A stretch of 30,372 nucleotides of DNA, from assembly GCA_046543225.1 (NCBI GenBank), contig JBKGZW010000014.1, forward strand, positions 1-30,372. Direction: 5' to 3'. The DNA is from SKKL01 sp046543225 (GTDB taxonomy: Bacteria; Actinomycetota; Acidimicrobiia; Acidimicrobiales; SKKL01). Below, one piece after another: positions 8,236-14,899 of this stretch (the first letter of the stretch is position 1; the number at the start of each line of letters is the position of its first letter). Position numbers and translations under genes: made by a program. The notes beneath the pieces were generated by a model that made no database searches, was not told where the DNA came from, and worked only from the letters and a program-made list of their open reading frames with translations.

Positions 8236-9093
8236 TCAGTGGCCCGCCGCATCGGAGACGCAGTTGGGACCTTCGGCCTCCTGGCCGGTGGTGTTGGTTC
8301 CCTTGGGCGGACCGGGGATGATGGTTCCGGTGTCGACGATGAAGTTGTTGCGGTCGTCGACCTCCATGACGAAGCGGTCCATGCCTCGCGGGGCGGGACC
8401 AGCCTTGTACTCGCCGACCCGGTTGTACTGCGACCCGTGGCAGCCGCACTCGAACCACTGCGAGGGGACGCACTCGGGCACGCGGCATCCCAGGTGGGGA
8501 CAGGTCTGCCACAGCGCGATGAGCCCGGCCTGCATCCCGGCCAGCTCGGGTGCGCTGTAGACCTGCTCTGCCTGGGGGAGGGCCTCGGCGGGGAACTCGG
8601 TGACCCACAGGCGACCCTCGGGCACGTAGAAGAAGCCGTTGCCGTCGCGGACGCTCTGCTTGACCTCGTCGACCCTGCCCAGGTTGATGGACGCGCCGAA
8701 ACCCTCGGTCTCGCCCGGCCAGAGGAAGGTGACCACCGCCGTGCCGAAGCCGGTGATGCCGAGGCCCATGAAGGCGACGATGCTGCGGTTGAAGAACTGG
8801 CGGCGGCTGACTCCCACCAGTTCGGGGTCGGGCGGGGTCCACTCGACCGGCGCGGCGGACTCGGCCGGCTCGATCTCCTTCGACGGCTCCTGCCTGGCCG
8901 CCGCCTCGTAGCTGCGGCCGCCCTCGGGCGTCTGATCCTCGAGCGGGGCGGGCTTCTTGCGATCTCGCGTCCGGGTCTCGCGGGACAGCTCGCCCACGGC
9001 GAGGTCGGTGTCGCGGCGGCGGGCCGACGCGATGACGCCGACACCGGCCAGCACGACCAGCGCAACGATGGCGACAACGATGACAGGACTCAT
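8236..9093 (-). CDS. qcrA: Rieske [2Fe-2S] subunit of the menaquinol:cytochrome c reductase
   Basis: High-potential iron-sulfur subunit that accepts the first electron at the Qo site. It has 285 residues. Cluster ligands are C198/H200 in CPHLGC and C216/H219 in ECGCHGS; C203 and C218 are the expected disulfide pair. The loop between them holds one extra Cys (C208). A first hydrophobic helix spans residues 3-22, a charged linker follows, and a twin-arginine motif VSRRQFFN (97-98) precedes a second helix (about 104-124). The protein therefore probably inserts one helix by Sec and the folded Rieske head by Tat, as reported for multi-helix actinobacterial QcrA; here two rather than three helices are seen. 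It lies between the cytochrome b C-half and the diheme cytochrome. Confidence 0.93.
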   Translation of the reverse strand: MSPVIVVAIVALVVLAGVGVIASARRRDTDLAVGELSRETRTRDRKKPAPLEDQTPEGGRSYEAAARQEPSKEIEPAESAAPVEWTPPDPELVGVSRRQFFNRSIVAFMGLGITGFGTAVVTFLWPGETEGFGASINLGRVDEVKQSVRDGNGFFYVPEGRLWVTEFPAEALPQAEQVYSAPELAGMQAGLIALWQTCPHLGCRVPECVPSQWFECGCHGSQYNRVGEYKAGPAPRGMDRFVMEVDDRNNFIVDTGTIIPGPPKGTNTTGQEAEGPNCVSDAAGH

Positions 9094-9148
9094 CGCAATC
9101 CTCTCCTGGGTGGCCCGATGGGCCGGTTGGGGGTGACGACAGCAGACA

Positions 9149-9952
9149 TCACAGCTCGAAGAACAGCCCTTCGGACCACGGGAACACGAAGTTGTAGCCG
9201 GGTCCCCGGAAGAACGAGCTGACGATGGTGAGGACCGCCCAGAACATCATGAACATGGTGAACAGCGAGACCGCGAACTTGCGGTCTTCGGGCTTGGAGC
9301 TCGAGTTCTGGTCGATGTAGGGGGCGAGGATCAGTACGAAGATGCCGATGCCGGGGATGGTCACACCCGCGACCATCGGGTGGAACATGGTGAGCAGTTC
9401 CTGGAGGCCGAGGAAGTACCACGGGGCCTTCGACGGGTTCGGCGTCTCGTTGAGGTTGGCCAGAGCCAGCAGCGGGGCGTTCACGAAGATCGAGAAGATC
9501 AACAAGAACGCGGTGACGGCCAGGGCGGCGACGAACTCGACCGCCAGCAGGTGTGGCCAGGTGTGGACCTTGTCGACCGGGGTGGCCCTGACGTCTTGGA
9601 TCGACCCGGACTTGACCACGGTGAGCAGGCGCTGGGTGTGGCCGCCGGGACCGGTGGCGGTGGGTTGGGGTGCGGTGGCGACACCACCACCGGCGGGCGC
9701 GGTGGCCACCGCGGTGCCCGCACCGGTGCCCGCCTCGGCGCCACCACCGGCGGCGCGGTCCTTGGCGGCCTTGGACCGCTCGAGCAGGTGGGCGGGGATG
9801 CGGCTCTCGGCCTCGGAGGGCGCAGCCGCCTCGCCGCCGGCTGGGGCGGGCGCGGCCTGGTCGCCGGCGGCATCGCCGCCGGCCTTTTTGGCTTCGGCCT
9901 TCTTGCGGGCTTCTTCGGCCCGCTTGCGCAGGTGTTCTGGGATCTCGGTCAT
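9149..9952 (-). CDS. cytochrome b C-terminal half (subunit IV-like) with N-terminal IPEHL motifs
   Basis: Completes the Qo site of a split cytochrome b. The 267-residue product starts with about 105 hydrophilic residues that are Ala/Pro/Gly-rich, then has about three membrane helices (about 136-158, 197-213, 228-248). The Qo segment reads NPSKAPWYFLGLQELL (residues 172-187), so the usual PEWY is APWY with no Glu at that position. The N-terminal part holds two copies of a short motif, IPEHLRKRAE (4-13) and IPAHLLERSK (52-61), joined by a low-complexity linker. The same motif starts the divergent cytochrome c at 11840. The start ATG at 9952 is 16 nt after the b6-like gene. Confidence 0.9.
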   Translation of the reverse strand: MTEIPEHLRKRAEEARKKAEAKKAGGDAAGDQAAPAPAGGEAAAPSEAESRIPAHLLERSKAAKDRAAGGGAEAGTGAGTAVATAPAGGGVATAPQPTATGPGGHTQRLLTVVKSGSIQDVRATPVDKVHTWPHLLAVEFVAALAVTAFLLIFSIFVNAPLLALANLNETPNPSKAPWYFLGLQELLTMFHPMVAGVTIPGIGIFVLILAPYIDQNSSSKPEDRKFAVSLFTMFMMFWAVLTIVSSFFRGPGYNFVFPWSEGLFFEL

Positions 9953-9968
9953 GGTGTCTCTCGCGGGC

Positions 9969-10730
9969 CTACAGCGGGCCCGAGATGCCTCCGTCCTTGC
10001 GAACTCGCCAGAAGTGGATGGCCATGAAGATGACGATCACGAAGGGCAACATCAGCACGTGCAGCACGTACCAGCGAATCAGGGTGTCGCTGCCGATCTC
10101 GGCTCCGCCGAGCAGCACGAACCGGACCTGGTCGCCGAACACCGGTGTGTAGCCCATCATGTTGGTGCCCACCGTCACCGCCCACAGCGACAGCTGGTCC
10201 CATGGGAGCAGGTAGCCGGTGAACGACAGCAGCAGGGTGAGGGTCAACAGGATGACCCCGATCACCCAGTTGAACTCGCGGGGCGGCTTGTAGGCGCCGT
10301 GGTAGAAGACCCGGGCCATGTGCAAGAACACCGACAGCACCATGAGGTGCGCCCCCCATCGGTGCATGTTGCGGACCAGCAGTCCGAAGGTGATCGAGGT
10401 CTGCAGGGCGAACATGTCGTCCCATGCCGCGGCGGCGGTGGGACGGTAGAAGAACATCAAGAAGATGCCGGTGACCGTGAGGAGGATGAACAAGAAGAAG
10501 CTCAACCCACCAAGGCACAGGGTGTAGCTGACCTTCACCGCGTGACGCTTCGTCTTCACCGGGTGAAGGTGGTACAGCACGCTGTTCATGATCACGTAGG
10601 ACCGGTTCCGGGGGCTGTCGGAGTAGCCCTTCCGGAAGATCGATCCGGGTCGGAAGATCGAGTTCCACGCTTGTGAGCCCTGGACCCGATCGCCCAGATC
10701 GCTCAACTTGTCCTGCATCGACGTCGCCAC
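9969..10730 (-). CDS. cytochrome b N-terminal half (cytochrome b6-like) with probable heme c_i cysteine
   Basis: Di-heme membrane core of the quinol:cytochrome c reductase. The product is 253 residues with four helices. Heme b ligands are H123 and H137 (RNMHRW...FLHMAR, 13 residues between) and H224 and H239 (YVLHVL...AIHFWR, 14 between). The second spacing is that of cytochrome b6. C72 lies in SYTLCLGGLSFF, aligned with the CxGG cysteine that anchors the extra heme c_i (c_n) in b6 and in Bacillus-type QcrB. The protein ends at KDGGISGPL just after helix D, so the C-terminal half is the separate downstream gene. Typical actinobacterial QcrB is a single long chain without this Cys, so the complex here is of b6f-like layout. 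Confidence 0.93.
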   Translation of the reverse strand: MATSMQDKLSDLGDRVQGSQAWNSIFRPGSIFRKGYSDSPRNRSYVIMNSVLYHLHPVKTKRHAVKVSYTLCLGGLSFFLFILLTVTGIFLMFFYRPTAAAAWDDMFALQTSITFGLLVRNMHRWGAHLMVLSVFLHMARVFYHGAYKPPREFNWVIGVILLTLTLLLSFTGYLLPWDQLSLWAVTVGTNMMGYTPVFGDQVRFVLLGGAEIGSDTLIRWYVLHVLMLPFVIVIFMAIHFWRVRKDGGISGPL

Positions 10731-10767
10731 TGTTGGGGCTTACTCCCTCACTCGTTCGGTGCCCACC

Positions 10768-11184
10768 TCAGCCGAGCCTCATCCCGTAGCCGTAGCCGTG
10801 GGTGTTGGTGCGCTGGTGGGCGTCGCCGTTGGGATCTGGATCGCCAATACGTCCGAGGATGATCACGCCGGTGGGGCACCGGTCGACACAGAGCGCGCAA
10901 CGGGTGCACACGTCGTCGTCGATGGTGAAGATGACGTGGTCGCTCGGGTCGGTGCCGGGAAGCTCGGTGCCGATGGCCTCATCGATGGCCTCCGGCTGCA
11001 CCATGTGGATGCACTTCCACGGACAGATGTCGACACAGCCCTCGCACATGATGCACTCGGACTGATCGATGTGGATGAACTGCTTGGGCTTGACCGCAGC
11101 CGAGAGCCAGGCCGCGTCGACCTCTTGGAGGACATAGTCGTCGCGGAACTCGGGCATCGGGGGGTTGGCATCGGTTCGGGCCAT
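10768..11184 (-). CDS. 2x[4Fe-4S] ferredoxin-type protein in the bc operon
   Basis: Small soluble electron carrier of 138 residues. Two [4Fe-4S] motifs are visible: C44-C47-C50-C54 (ECIMCEGCVDICP) and C93-C96-C99-C103 (VCTRCALCVDRCP), separated by an acidic insert. The frame is open upstream, but the start is taken at ATG 11184 because GAGGAGC lies about 9 nt before it and the preceding gene stops at 11187. The C-terminal tail is Gly/His/Tyr-rich. It is not NuoI: it lacks the N-terminal amphipathic region of that family, and it sits with the cytochrome b genes. It may feed electrons to, or sense, the bc complex; that is inferred from its place in the operon. Confidence 0.88.
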   Translation of the reverse strand: MARTDANPPMPEFRDDYVLQEVDAAWLSAAVKPKQFIHIDQSECIMCEGCVDICPWKCIHMVQPEAIDEAIGTELPGTDPSDHVIFTIDDDVCTRCALCVDRCPTGVIILGRIGDPDPNGDAHQRTNTHGYGYGMRLG

Positions 11185-11186
11185 GA

Positions 11187-11609
11187 TCAGTTGCTCCTCA
11201 CGAGCGGGCGTCCATAGGACGAGGTCGGGACCTCGGGAGCCTTCTCCTTGCCGCGACCTTGCCAGACCATCCACAGCGCCACGTTGGCCACGAGGATCAT
11301 GCCGTAGATCACGACCGCGACGAGGTCGCGCAGGTGCACGTAGTTGACGTCGAAGGGCAAGGCGTCGATCACGCCCCCCGGTCCGTACACCATCTTGTCG
11401 GACCGCCAGCCCCATTCGTTGTCGGCCAGCAGCAGCCACTGGTTGGGCACCACGCCGTAGGCCCAGAACAAGAGGAAGAACACGAAGACCGCGGCCGCCA
11501 TGGCTTCGCCCCAGGTGAGCGGGGTGCCCACCGGCCGGCGCTTGCGAAACGGGATGATCGCAGCGGCCAGAACCAGGGCGATCAGGCTCGAGGCCACGAA
11601 GGAAACCAC
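11187..11609 (-). CDS. uncharacterised small membrane protein, first gene of the respiratory operon
   Basis: No family recognised. The 140-residue product has three hydrophobic segments (about residues 3-20, 33-53 and 92-114). Between helices 2 and 3 is an aromatic-rich loop (VVPNQWLLLADNEWGW). Start is placed at GTG 11609, since AGGAGGTG ends 8 nt before it; the frame is open further upstream, but that part is Arg/Cys-rich and crosses the predicted promoter. There is no heme or metal motif. The next gene (ferredoxin) starts 2 nt after its stop. Position at the head of the bc/complex I array suggests an extra subunit of the reductase or a link to an oxidase; this is inference. Confidence 0.82.
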   Translation of the reverse strand: MVSFVASSLIALVLAAAIIPFRKRRPVGTPLTWGEAMAAAVFVFFLLFWAYGVVPNQWLLLADNEWGWRSDKMVYGPGGVIDALPFDVNYVHLRDLVAVVIYGMILVANVALWMVWQGRGKEKAPEVPTSSYGRPLVRSN

Positions 11610-11623
11610 TGGCGGACACCTCC

Positions 11624-11641
11624 TCGTGAATCCACTCACGA
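11624..11641. promoter_or_regulatory. candidate Rex operator at the respiratory operon start site
   Basis: The 18-bp sequence TCGTGAATCCACTCACGA has perfect 6-bp arms (TCGTGA/TCACGA) around six bases. The published actinobacterial Rex operator has the same layout, TTGTGA-N6-TCACAA; here one symmetric base per arm differs. It overlaps the predicted +1 just downstream of the TAGGGT -10 box. A rex gene is encoded in this window, and nuo operons are known Rex targets in Streptomyces. Binding itself is inferred. Confidence 0.5.
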
Positions 11642-11646
11642 CCCTA
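11641..11646 (-). promoter_or_regulatory. -10 box of the bc-complex/complex I operon
   Basis: TAGGGT on the minus strand, the -10 form seen at several other genes in this window. It predicts a start of transcription near 11634 and a leader of about 25 nt that contains the strong AGGAGGTG ribosome site before GTG 11609. No clear TTGACA-like -35 was found. Confidence 0.5.
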
Positions 11647-11743
11647 CCCGCGAGGAAGGGCCAACTCCGATCAGGGCACCTGAGGTTTAGCACGATCGCT
11701 TCGGCGCGAGCACATCGACCGGTCCTCCGCGCAGCCTGGCTCC

Positions 11744-11760
11744 CTCCGGCTTGGCCGGAG
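11744..11760. repeat. inverted repeat upstream of the monoheme cytochrome c promoter
   Basis: CTCCGGC-TTG-GCCGGAG: a perfect 7-bp inverted repeat with a 3-nt centre, placed about 16 nt before the TAGAGT -10 box and covering the -35 area. It could be an operator or a hairpin; no regulator can be named. Confidence 0.35.
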
Positions 11761-11781
11761 CACCACACCGTTGCCTAGAGT
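11751..11781 (+). promoter_or_regulatory. possible promoter of the monoheme cytochrome c gene
   Basis: TAGAGT at 11776-11781 fits the TANNNT -10 consensus; TTGGCC at 11751-11756 is a weak -35 with a long 19-nt spacer. The implied leader of about 50 nt contains GGAGGA just before the TTG start at 11840. Confidence 0.35.
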
Positions 11782-11839
11782 GGCCCCGACTGGCCCACGC
11801 TTCGTGCCGGGCCGGGACCGATCGTCAGCGGAGGACGTG

Positions 11840-12574
11840 TTGACCGAGATCCCCGAGCACCTGCTACAGCGCTCCCGTGAACGTCGGGCCGCGCTCGGCC
11901 TTGGCGGCGGTGACGCCGGCGAGACCCCGGCATCGCCGGCAGCGCCGGAGTCCTCCGGGACCGAGGTCAGCCCCGCTGCCCAACCGGCGACTCCCGCACC
12001 GGCCGCGCCGGCCGAGCCCGAACCGGTCGAACCCGAACCGGTCCCCCCCTACGTCGAGGCCTCGCTGCGGCGCCCCCGCATCCCCATCTGGGCGGTGCCG
12101 GTGCTGGCCGGGCTCATCTTCTGGGCGCCCATCTACGTCGGGACCCTCGATGCCCCCGAGGCGGCCGGCCCCGTCCAGGCCGGCGGCGAGATCTACGAGG
12201 CGAGCTGCTCGGGGTGCCACGGTGCCGCCGGCGGCGGTGGCGTCGGCCGCCAACTGAGCGATGGCGAGGTGCTGGCCACGTTCCCCGACTGGCAGAGCCA
12301 CGCCGACTACGTCCTCCAGGGCTCCGACGCCTTCGAGGGCGAGGTGATCGGTGACCCCGACCGCGAGGGCGGCGCCCACGTCGCCGGCGAGTTCGGCGTC
12401 ATGCCTGCCTTCGCCGACGACCTCTCCGACGTCGAGCTCCTCGAGGTGGTGCTCTATGAACGGGTCACCCACGGAGGGGCCGACGAGGAGGGCGACGACA
12501 TCGTCGAGCTGACCGAAGCGCTCGAAGCGGTCGAAGGTGGCGAGGAGCTCGATCTCGCCGCCGGCGACGACTGA
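11840..12574 (+). CDS. membrane-anchored monoheme cytochrome c with N-terminal IPEHL motif
   Basis: Class I-like cytochrome c, probably an electron carrier between the bc complex and an oxidase. With TTG 11840 as start the product is 244 residues. It begins MTEIPEHLLQRSRERR, then a 50-residue Ala/Pro/Glu linker, one helix (about 81-100), and an outer domain with heme site C123-SG-C126-H127 and a likely Met ligand M188 (GVMPAF). The tail is strongly acidic. TTG is preferred over GTG 11837 and the upstream frame because the N-terminus then matches MTEIPEHLR of the cytochrome b C-half and GGAGGA lies about 5 nt before it. The N-terminus should be cytosolic and the heme outside. It is divergent from the respiratory operon. 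Confidence 0.88.
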   Translation: MTEIPEHLLQRSRERRAALGLGGGDAGETPASPAAPESSGTEVSPAAQPATPAPAAPAEPEPVEPEPVPPYVEASLRRPRIPIWAVPVLAGLIFWAPIYVGTLDAPEAAGPVQAGGEIYEASCSGCHGAAGGGGVGRQLSDGEVLATFPDWQSHADYVLQGSDAFEGEVIGDPDREGGAHVAGEFGVMPAFADDLSDVELLEVVLYERVTHGGADEEGDDIVELTEALEAVEGGEELDLAAGDD

Positions 12575-12587
12575 GGACCCTCAGTCG
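12568..12587. terminator. bidirectional hairpin between convergent genes
   Basis: CGACTGAG-GACC-CTCAGTCG forms a perfect 8-bp stem with a 4-nt loop. Both stop codons (TGA 12572-12574 of the cytochrome c, TGA of hemL at 12581-12583 on the other strand) lie inside the stem. There is no T-tract, so it would be a non-canonical, two-way terminator or a barrier to converging transcription. Confidence 0.45.
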
Positions 12588-13849
12588 CCCAGCTCGCTCG
12601 CCGCCTCAGCGGCAGCATCGACGGTGCGATCGATGTCGGCATCGGTGTGGGCCAGGCTCGGGAACAGCGCCTCATAGGGTCCCGGAGCCAGAGCCACGCC
12701 GCGCTCGAGCATGGCGGCGAAGAAGCGACGGTATGCCCCGGTGCCTCCGCTGATCTGGGCACTCGGGAAGTCGGTCACCGGGGTGTCGCCGAAGAAGAGC
12801 CCAACGAGGGGACCGACGCGGGGAACCTGCACCGACACGCCTGCCGAGCCGATGGCCGCAGCCAGTCCGTCGGCCAGGCGGGCCGCGATCGAGTCGAGCT
12901 GGAGGTAGGCGCCGGCGTCGAGCTCGGCGAGGGCGGCCAGCCCGGCGGCGGTGGCCAGCGGGTTCCCCGACAGTGTCCCCGCCTGGTAGACGGGTCCGAG
13001 CGGCGACAGGTGGGCCATCAGCTCTCGTGATGCACCGAATGCTCCGACCGGGAGCCCGCCCCCGATCACCTTGCCGAACGCCCACAGGTCCGGGGTCACC
13101 CCGAACCGCTCGGTGGCCCCGCCGACGCCGAGCCGGAACCCGGTGATGACCTCGTCGAACATCAGCAGCGCACCCGCTTGGTCGCAGGCGGTCCGCAGCC
13201 CCCCGAGGAAGCCGGGCGCTGGTGGGACGAGCCCCATGTTGGCCGCCACCGGTTCGACGACGACGACCGCCACGTCGGATGAGATCTCGGGCACCACGTT
13301 GTAGGGGGCGACGATCGTGTCGGCCACCGCTCCTTCGGTCACGCCGGCCGAGTCGGAGGTCGCGTCCTCGGCGACGCTGCTGCCACCGGCCACCAGCAGC
13401 GAGTCCATGTGTCCGTGGTAGTTGCCTGCGAACTTGAGGATGCGTGGACGTCCGGTGGCGCCACGGGCGAGCCGGATGGCCGACATGGTGGCCTCGGTCC
13501 CGCTCGACACCAGGCGCACCATCTCCAGGCCCGGCACCCGGCTCACCAGCTCCTCGGCCATGAGCACCTCACGCTCGGTGGGAGCGCCGAAGGTGGTGCC
13601 GCTGAGCGCGGCCTCGCGGACCGCCTCGACGACCGCGGGATGGGCGTGTCCGAGGATCGACGCCCCGTAGCTCTGCACGTAGTCGCAGTAGCGGTTGCCC
13701 TCGACGTCGGTGACGTAGGCGCCTTCACCGCGCTCGACGAAGTACGGGGTTCCCCCGACGGACCGGAAGGCCCGCACCGGCGAGTTGACGCCTCCGGGTA
13801 TCACCGCCTGGGCGCGCTCGAAGAGGGAGTCGTTGGTCGGGTCGGTCAT
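12581..13849 (-). CDS. hemL: glutamate-1-semialdehyde 2,1-aminomutase
   Basis: Converts glutamate-1-semialdehyde to 5-aminolevulinate, the second step of C5 heme synthesis after HemA. The 422-residue product opens with SLFERAQAVIPGGVNSPVRAF, the standard family start. It has GTEATMSAIRLARG, the PLP-phosphate area NYHGHMDS, the PLP ring aspartate in LLMFDEVITGFR, and the Schiff-base lysine K260 in WAFGKVIGGGLPVGAFG. The start ATG at 13849 overlaps the hemB stop (ATGA); the frame is open upstream, but that part is Arg/His noise from hemB. Length matches the family. Confidence 0.96.
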   Translation of the reverse strand: MTDPTNDSLFERAQAVIPGGVNSPVRAFRSVGGTPYFVERGEGAYVTDVEGNRYCDYVQSYGASILGHAHPAVVEAVREAALSGTTFGAPTEREVLMAEELVSRVPGLEMVRLVSSGTEATMSAIRLARGATGRPRILKFAGNYHGHMDSLLVAGGSSVAEDATSDSAGVTEGAVADTIVAPYNVVPEISSDVAVVVVEPVAANMGLVPPAPGFLGGLRTACDQAGALLMFDEVITGFRLGVGGATERFGVTPDLWAFGKVIGGGLPVGAFGASRELMAHLSPLGPVYQAGTLSGNPLATAAGLAALAELDAGAYLQLDSIAARLADGLAAAIGSAGVSVQVPRVGPLVGLFFGDTPVTDFPSAQISGGTGAYRRFFAAMLERGVALAPGPYEALFPSLAHTDADIDRTVDAAAEAASELGD

Positions 13850-14826
13850 GTGAGCGCCTCGGCCAGGTCGCGTGCGAAGTAGGTGAGGATGAGATCGGCG
13901 CCGGCCCGCTTGATGGCGGTGATCTGTTCGACCGCGACTGCGTCGCCGTCGATCCATCCGTTGGCCGCCGCCGCCTTCACCATCGAGTACTCGCCCGACA
14001 CGTGGTAGGCGGCGATGGGGACGTCGAGCTCGGCACGTGCCCGCACGATGACGTCGAGGTAGCTGAGCGCGGGCTTGACCATGACGATGTCGGCCCCCTC
14101 GTCGACGTCCTCGCGGATCTCCTGGATGGCCTCGCGGGCGTTGTGCCAGTCCTGCTGGTAGCCCTTCCGGTCGCCACCCCCGGCGATGGTCACGTCGACG
14201 GCCTCGCGGAACGGGCCGTAGAGGCCCGAGGCGTACTTGGCGGCATAGGCCATGATGGCGACCTGTTCGAACGACTCGTCGTCGAGCGCGTCGCGGATCA
14301 CCATGACCTGGCCGTCCATCATTCCGCTCGGAGCGACGATGTCGGCCCCCGCATCGGCCTGGGCGATCGCGGTTTCGGCGTAGATGTCGAGGGTGGCGTC
14401 GTTGTCGACCTCGCCGGTGACGGTGACGACCCCGCAGTGGCCGTGGTCGGTGTACTCGTCGACGCAGAGATCGGTGATGAGCACCATGTCGGAACCGACC
14501 TCGTCACGCAGGTCCCGCAGCGCCAGCTGCACGATGCCCTGTGGGTCGAACGCGCCACTCCCCCGCGCGTCCTTGACCGCGGGGATGCCGAAGAGGATGA
14601 CGGCGGGCACGCCGAGGTCGCGCAGCTCGGCGACCTCCTTGCGGAGCGACTCGCGCGTGTGCTGCACGATGCCCGGCAGCGAGCCGATGGGCTGGGGTTC
14701 GGCGATGTCCTCGCGCACGAACAGCGGTGCGATGAGGTCGTCAGGCGCCAGCCGCGTCTCGGCCACCATGCGCCGCAGCGCTGGAGTGCGGCGGAGACGG
14801 CGGAGACGGCGCTGGGGGAAGCTCAC
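13846..14826 (-). CDS. hemB: delta-aminolevulinic acid dehydratase (porphobilinogen synthase)
   Basis: Condenses two 5-aminolevulinate molecules to porphobilinogen. The product is 326 residues from GTG 14826 (normal length). The two active-site lysines are K197 (MAYAAKYAS) and K251 (MVKPALSYLD). The metal-site loop reads DLCVDEYTDHGHCG: C121 and C131 are kept, while the middle zinc Cys is Asp (D123), the same pattern as in mycobacterial HemB. An upstream extension of 17 codons is open but crosses the promoter. A TAGGAT -10 box ends 7 nt before the GTG and no Shine-Dalgarno is seen, so a leaderless message is likely. hemL is cotranscribed behind it. Confidence 0.95.
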   Translation of the reverse strand: MSFPQRRLRRLRRTPALRRMVAETRLAPDDLIAPLFVREDIAEPQPIGSLPGIVQHTRESLRKEVAELRDLGVPAVILFGIPAVKDARGSGAFDPQGIVQLALRDLRDEVGSDMVLITDLCVDEYTDHGHCGVVTVTGEVDNDATLDIYAETAIAQADAGADIVAPSGMMDGQVMVIRDALDDESFEQVAIMAYAAKYASGLYGPFREAVDVTIAGGGDRKGYQQDWHNAREAIQEIREDVDEGADIVMVKPALSYLDVIVRARAELDVPIAAYHVSGEYSMVKAAAANGWIDGDAVAVEQITAIKRAGADLILTYFARDLAEALT

Positions 14827-14833
14827 GGTCCCG

Positions 14834-14839
14834 ATCCTA
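14834..14839 (-). promoter_or_regulatory. -10 box of hemB-hemL (leaderless)
   Basis: TAGGAT on the minus strand with 7 nt (CGGGACC) before GTG 14826. The spacing puts +1 at or one base before the start codon. No convincing -35. Confidence 0.45.
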
Positions 14840-14899
14840 TGGGCCCGATTCGGTGCCGACCCACTCGCGCCGCGCACGAACAGGTGCTAGAGAAGGGGC

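Noticed and set aside
9700..9900. Repeat tract in the cytochrome b C-half linker as a mobile or microsatellite repeat
   Set aside because: The GCC/ACC-rich sequence encodes an in-frame Ala/Pro/Gly/Thr linker and has no exact tandem unit; only the IPEHL motif is kept as a real repeat.
10768..11184. NuoI subunit of complex I
   Set aside because: It lies among cytochrome b genes, upstream of nuoA, lacks the NuoI N-terminal region and has an acidic insert between the clusters; nuoI is expected beyond nuoG/H.
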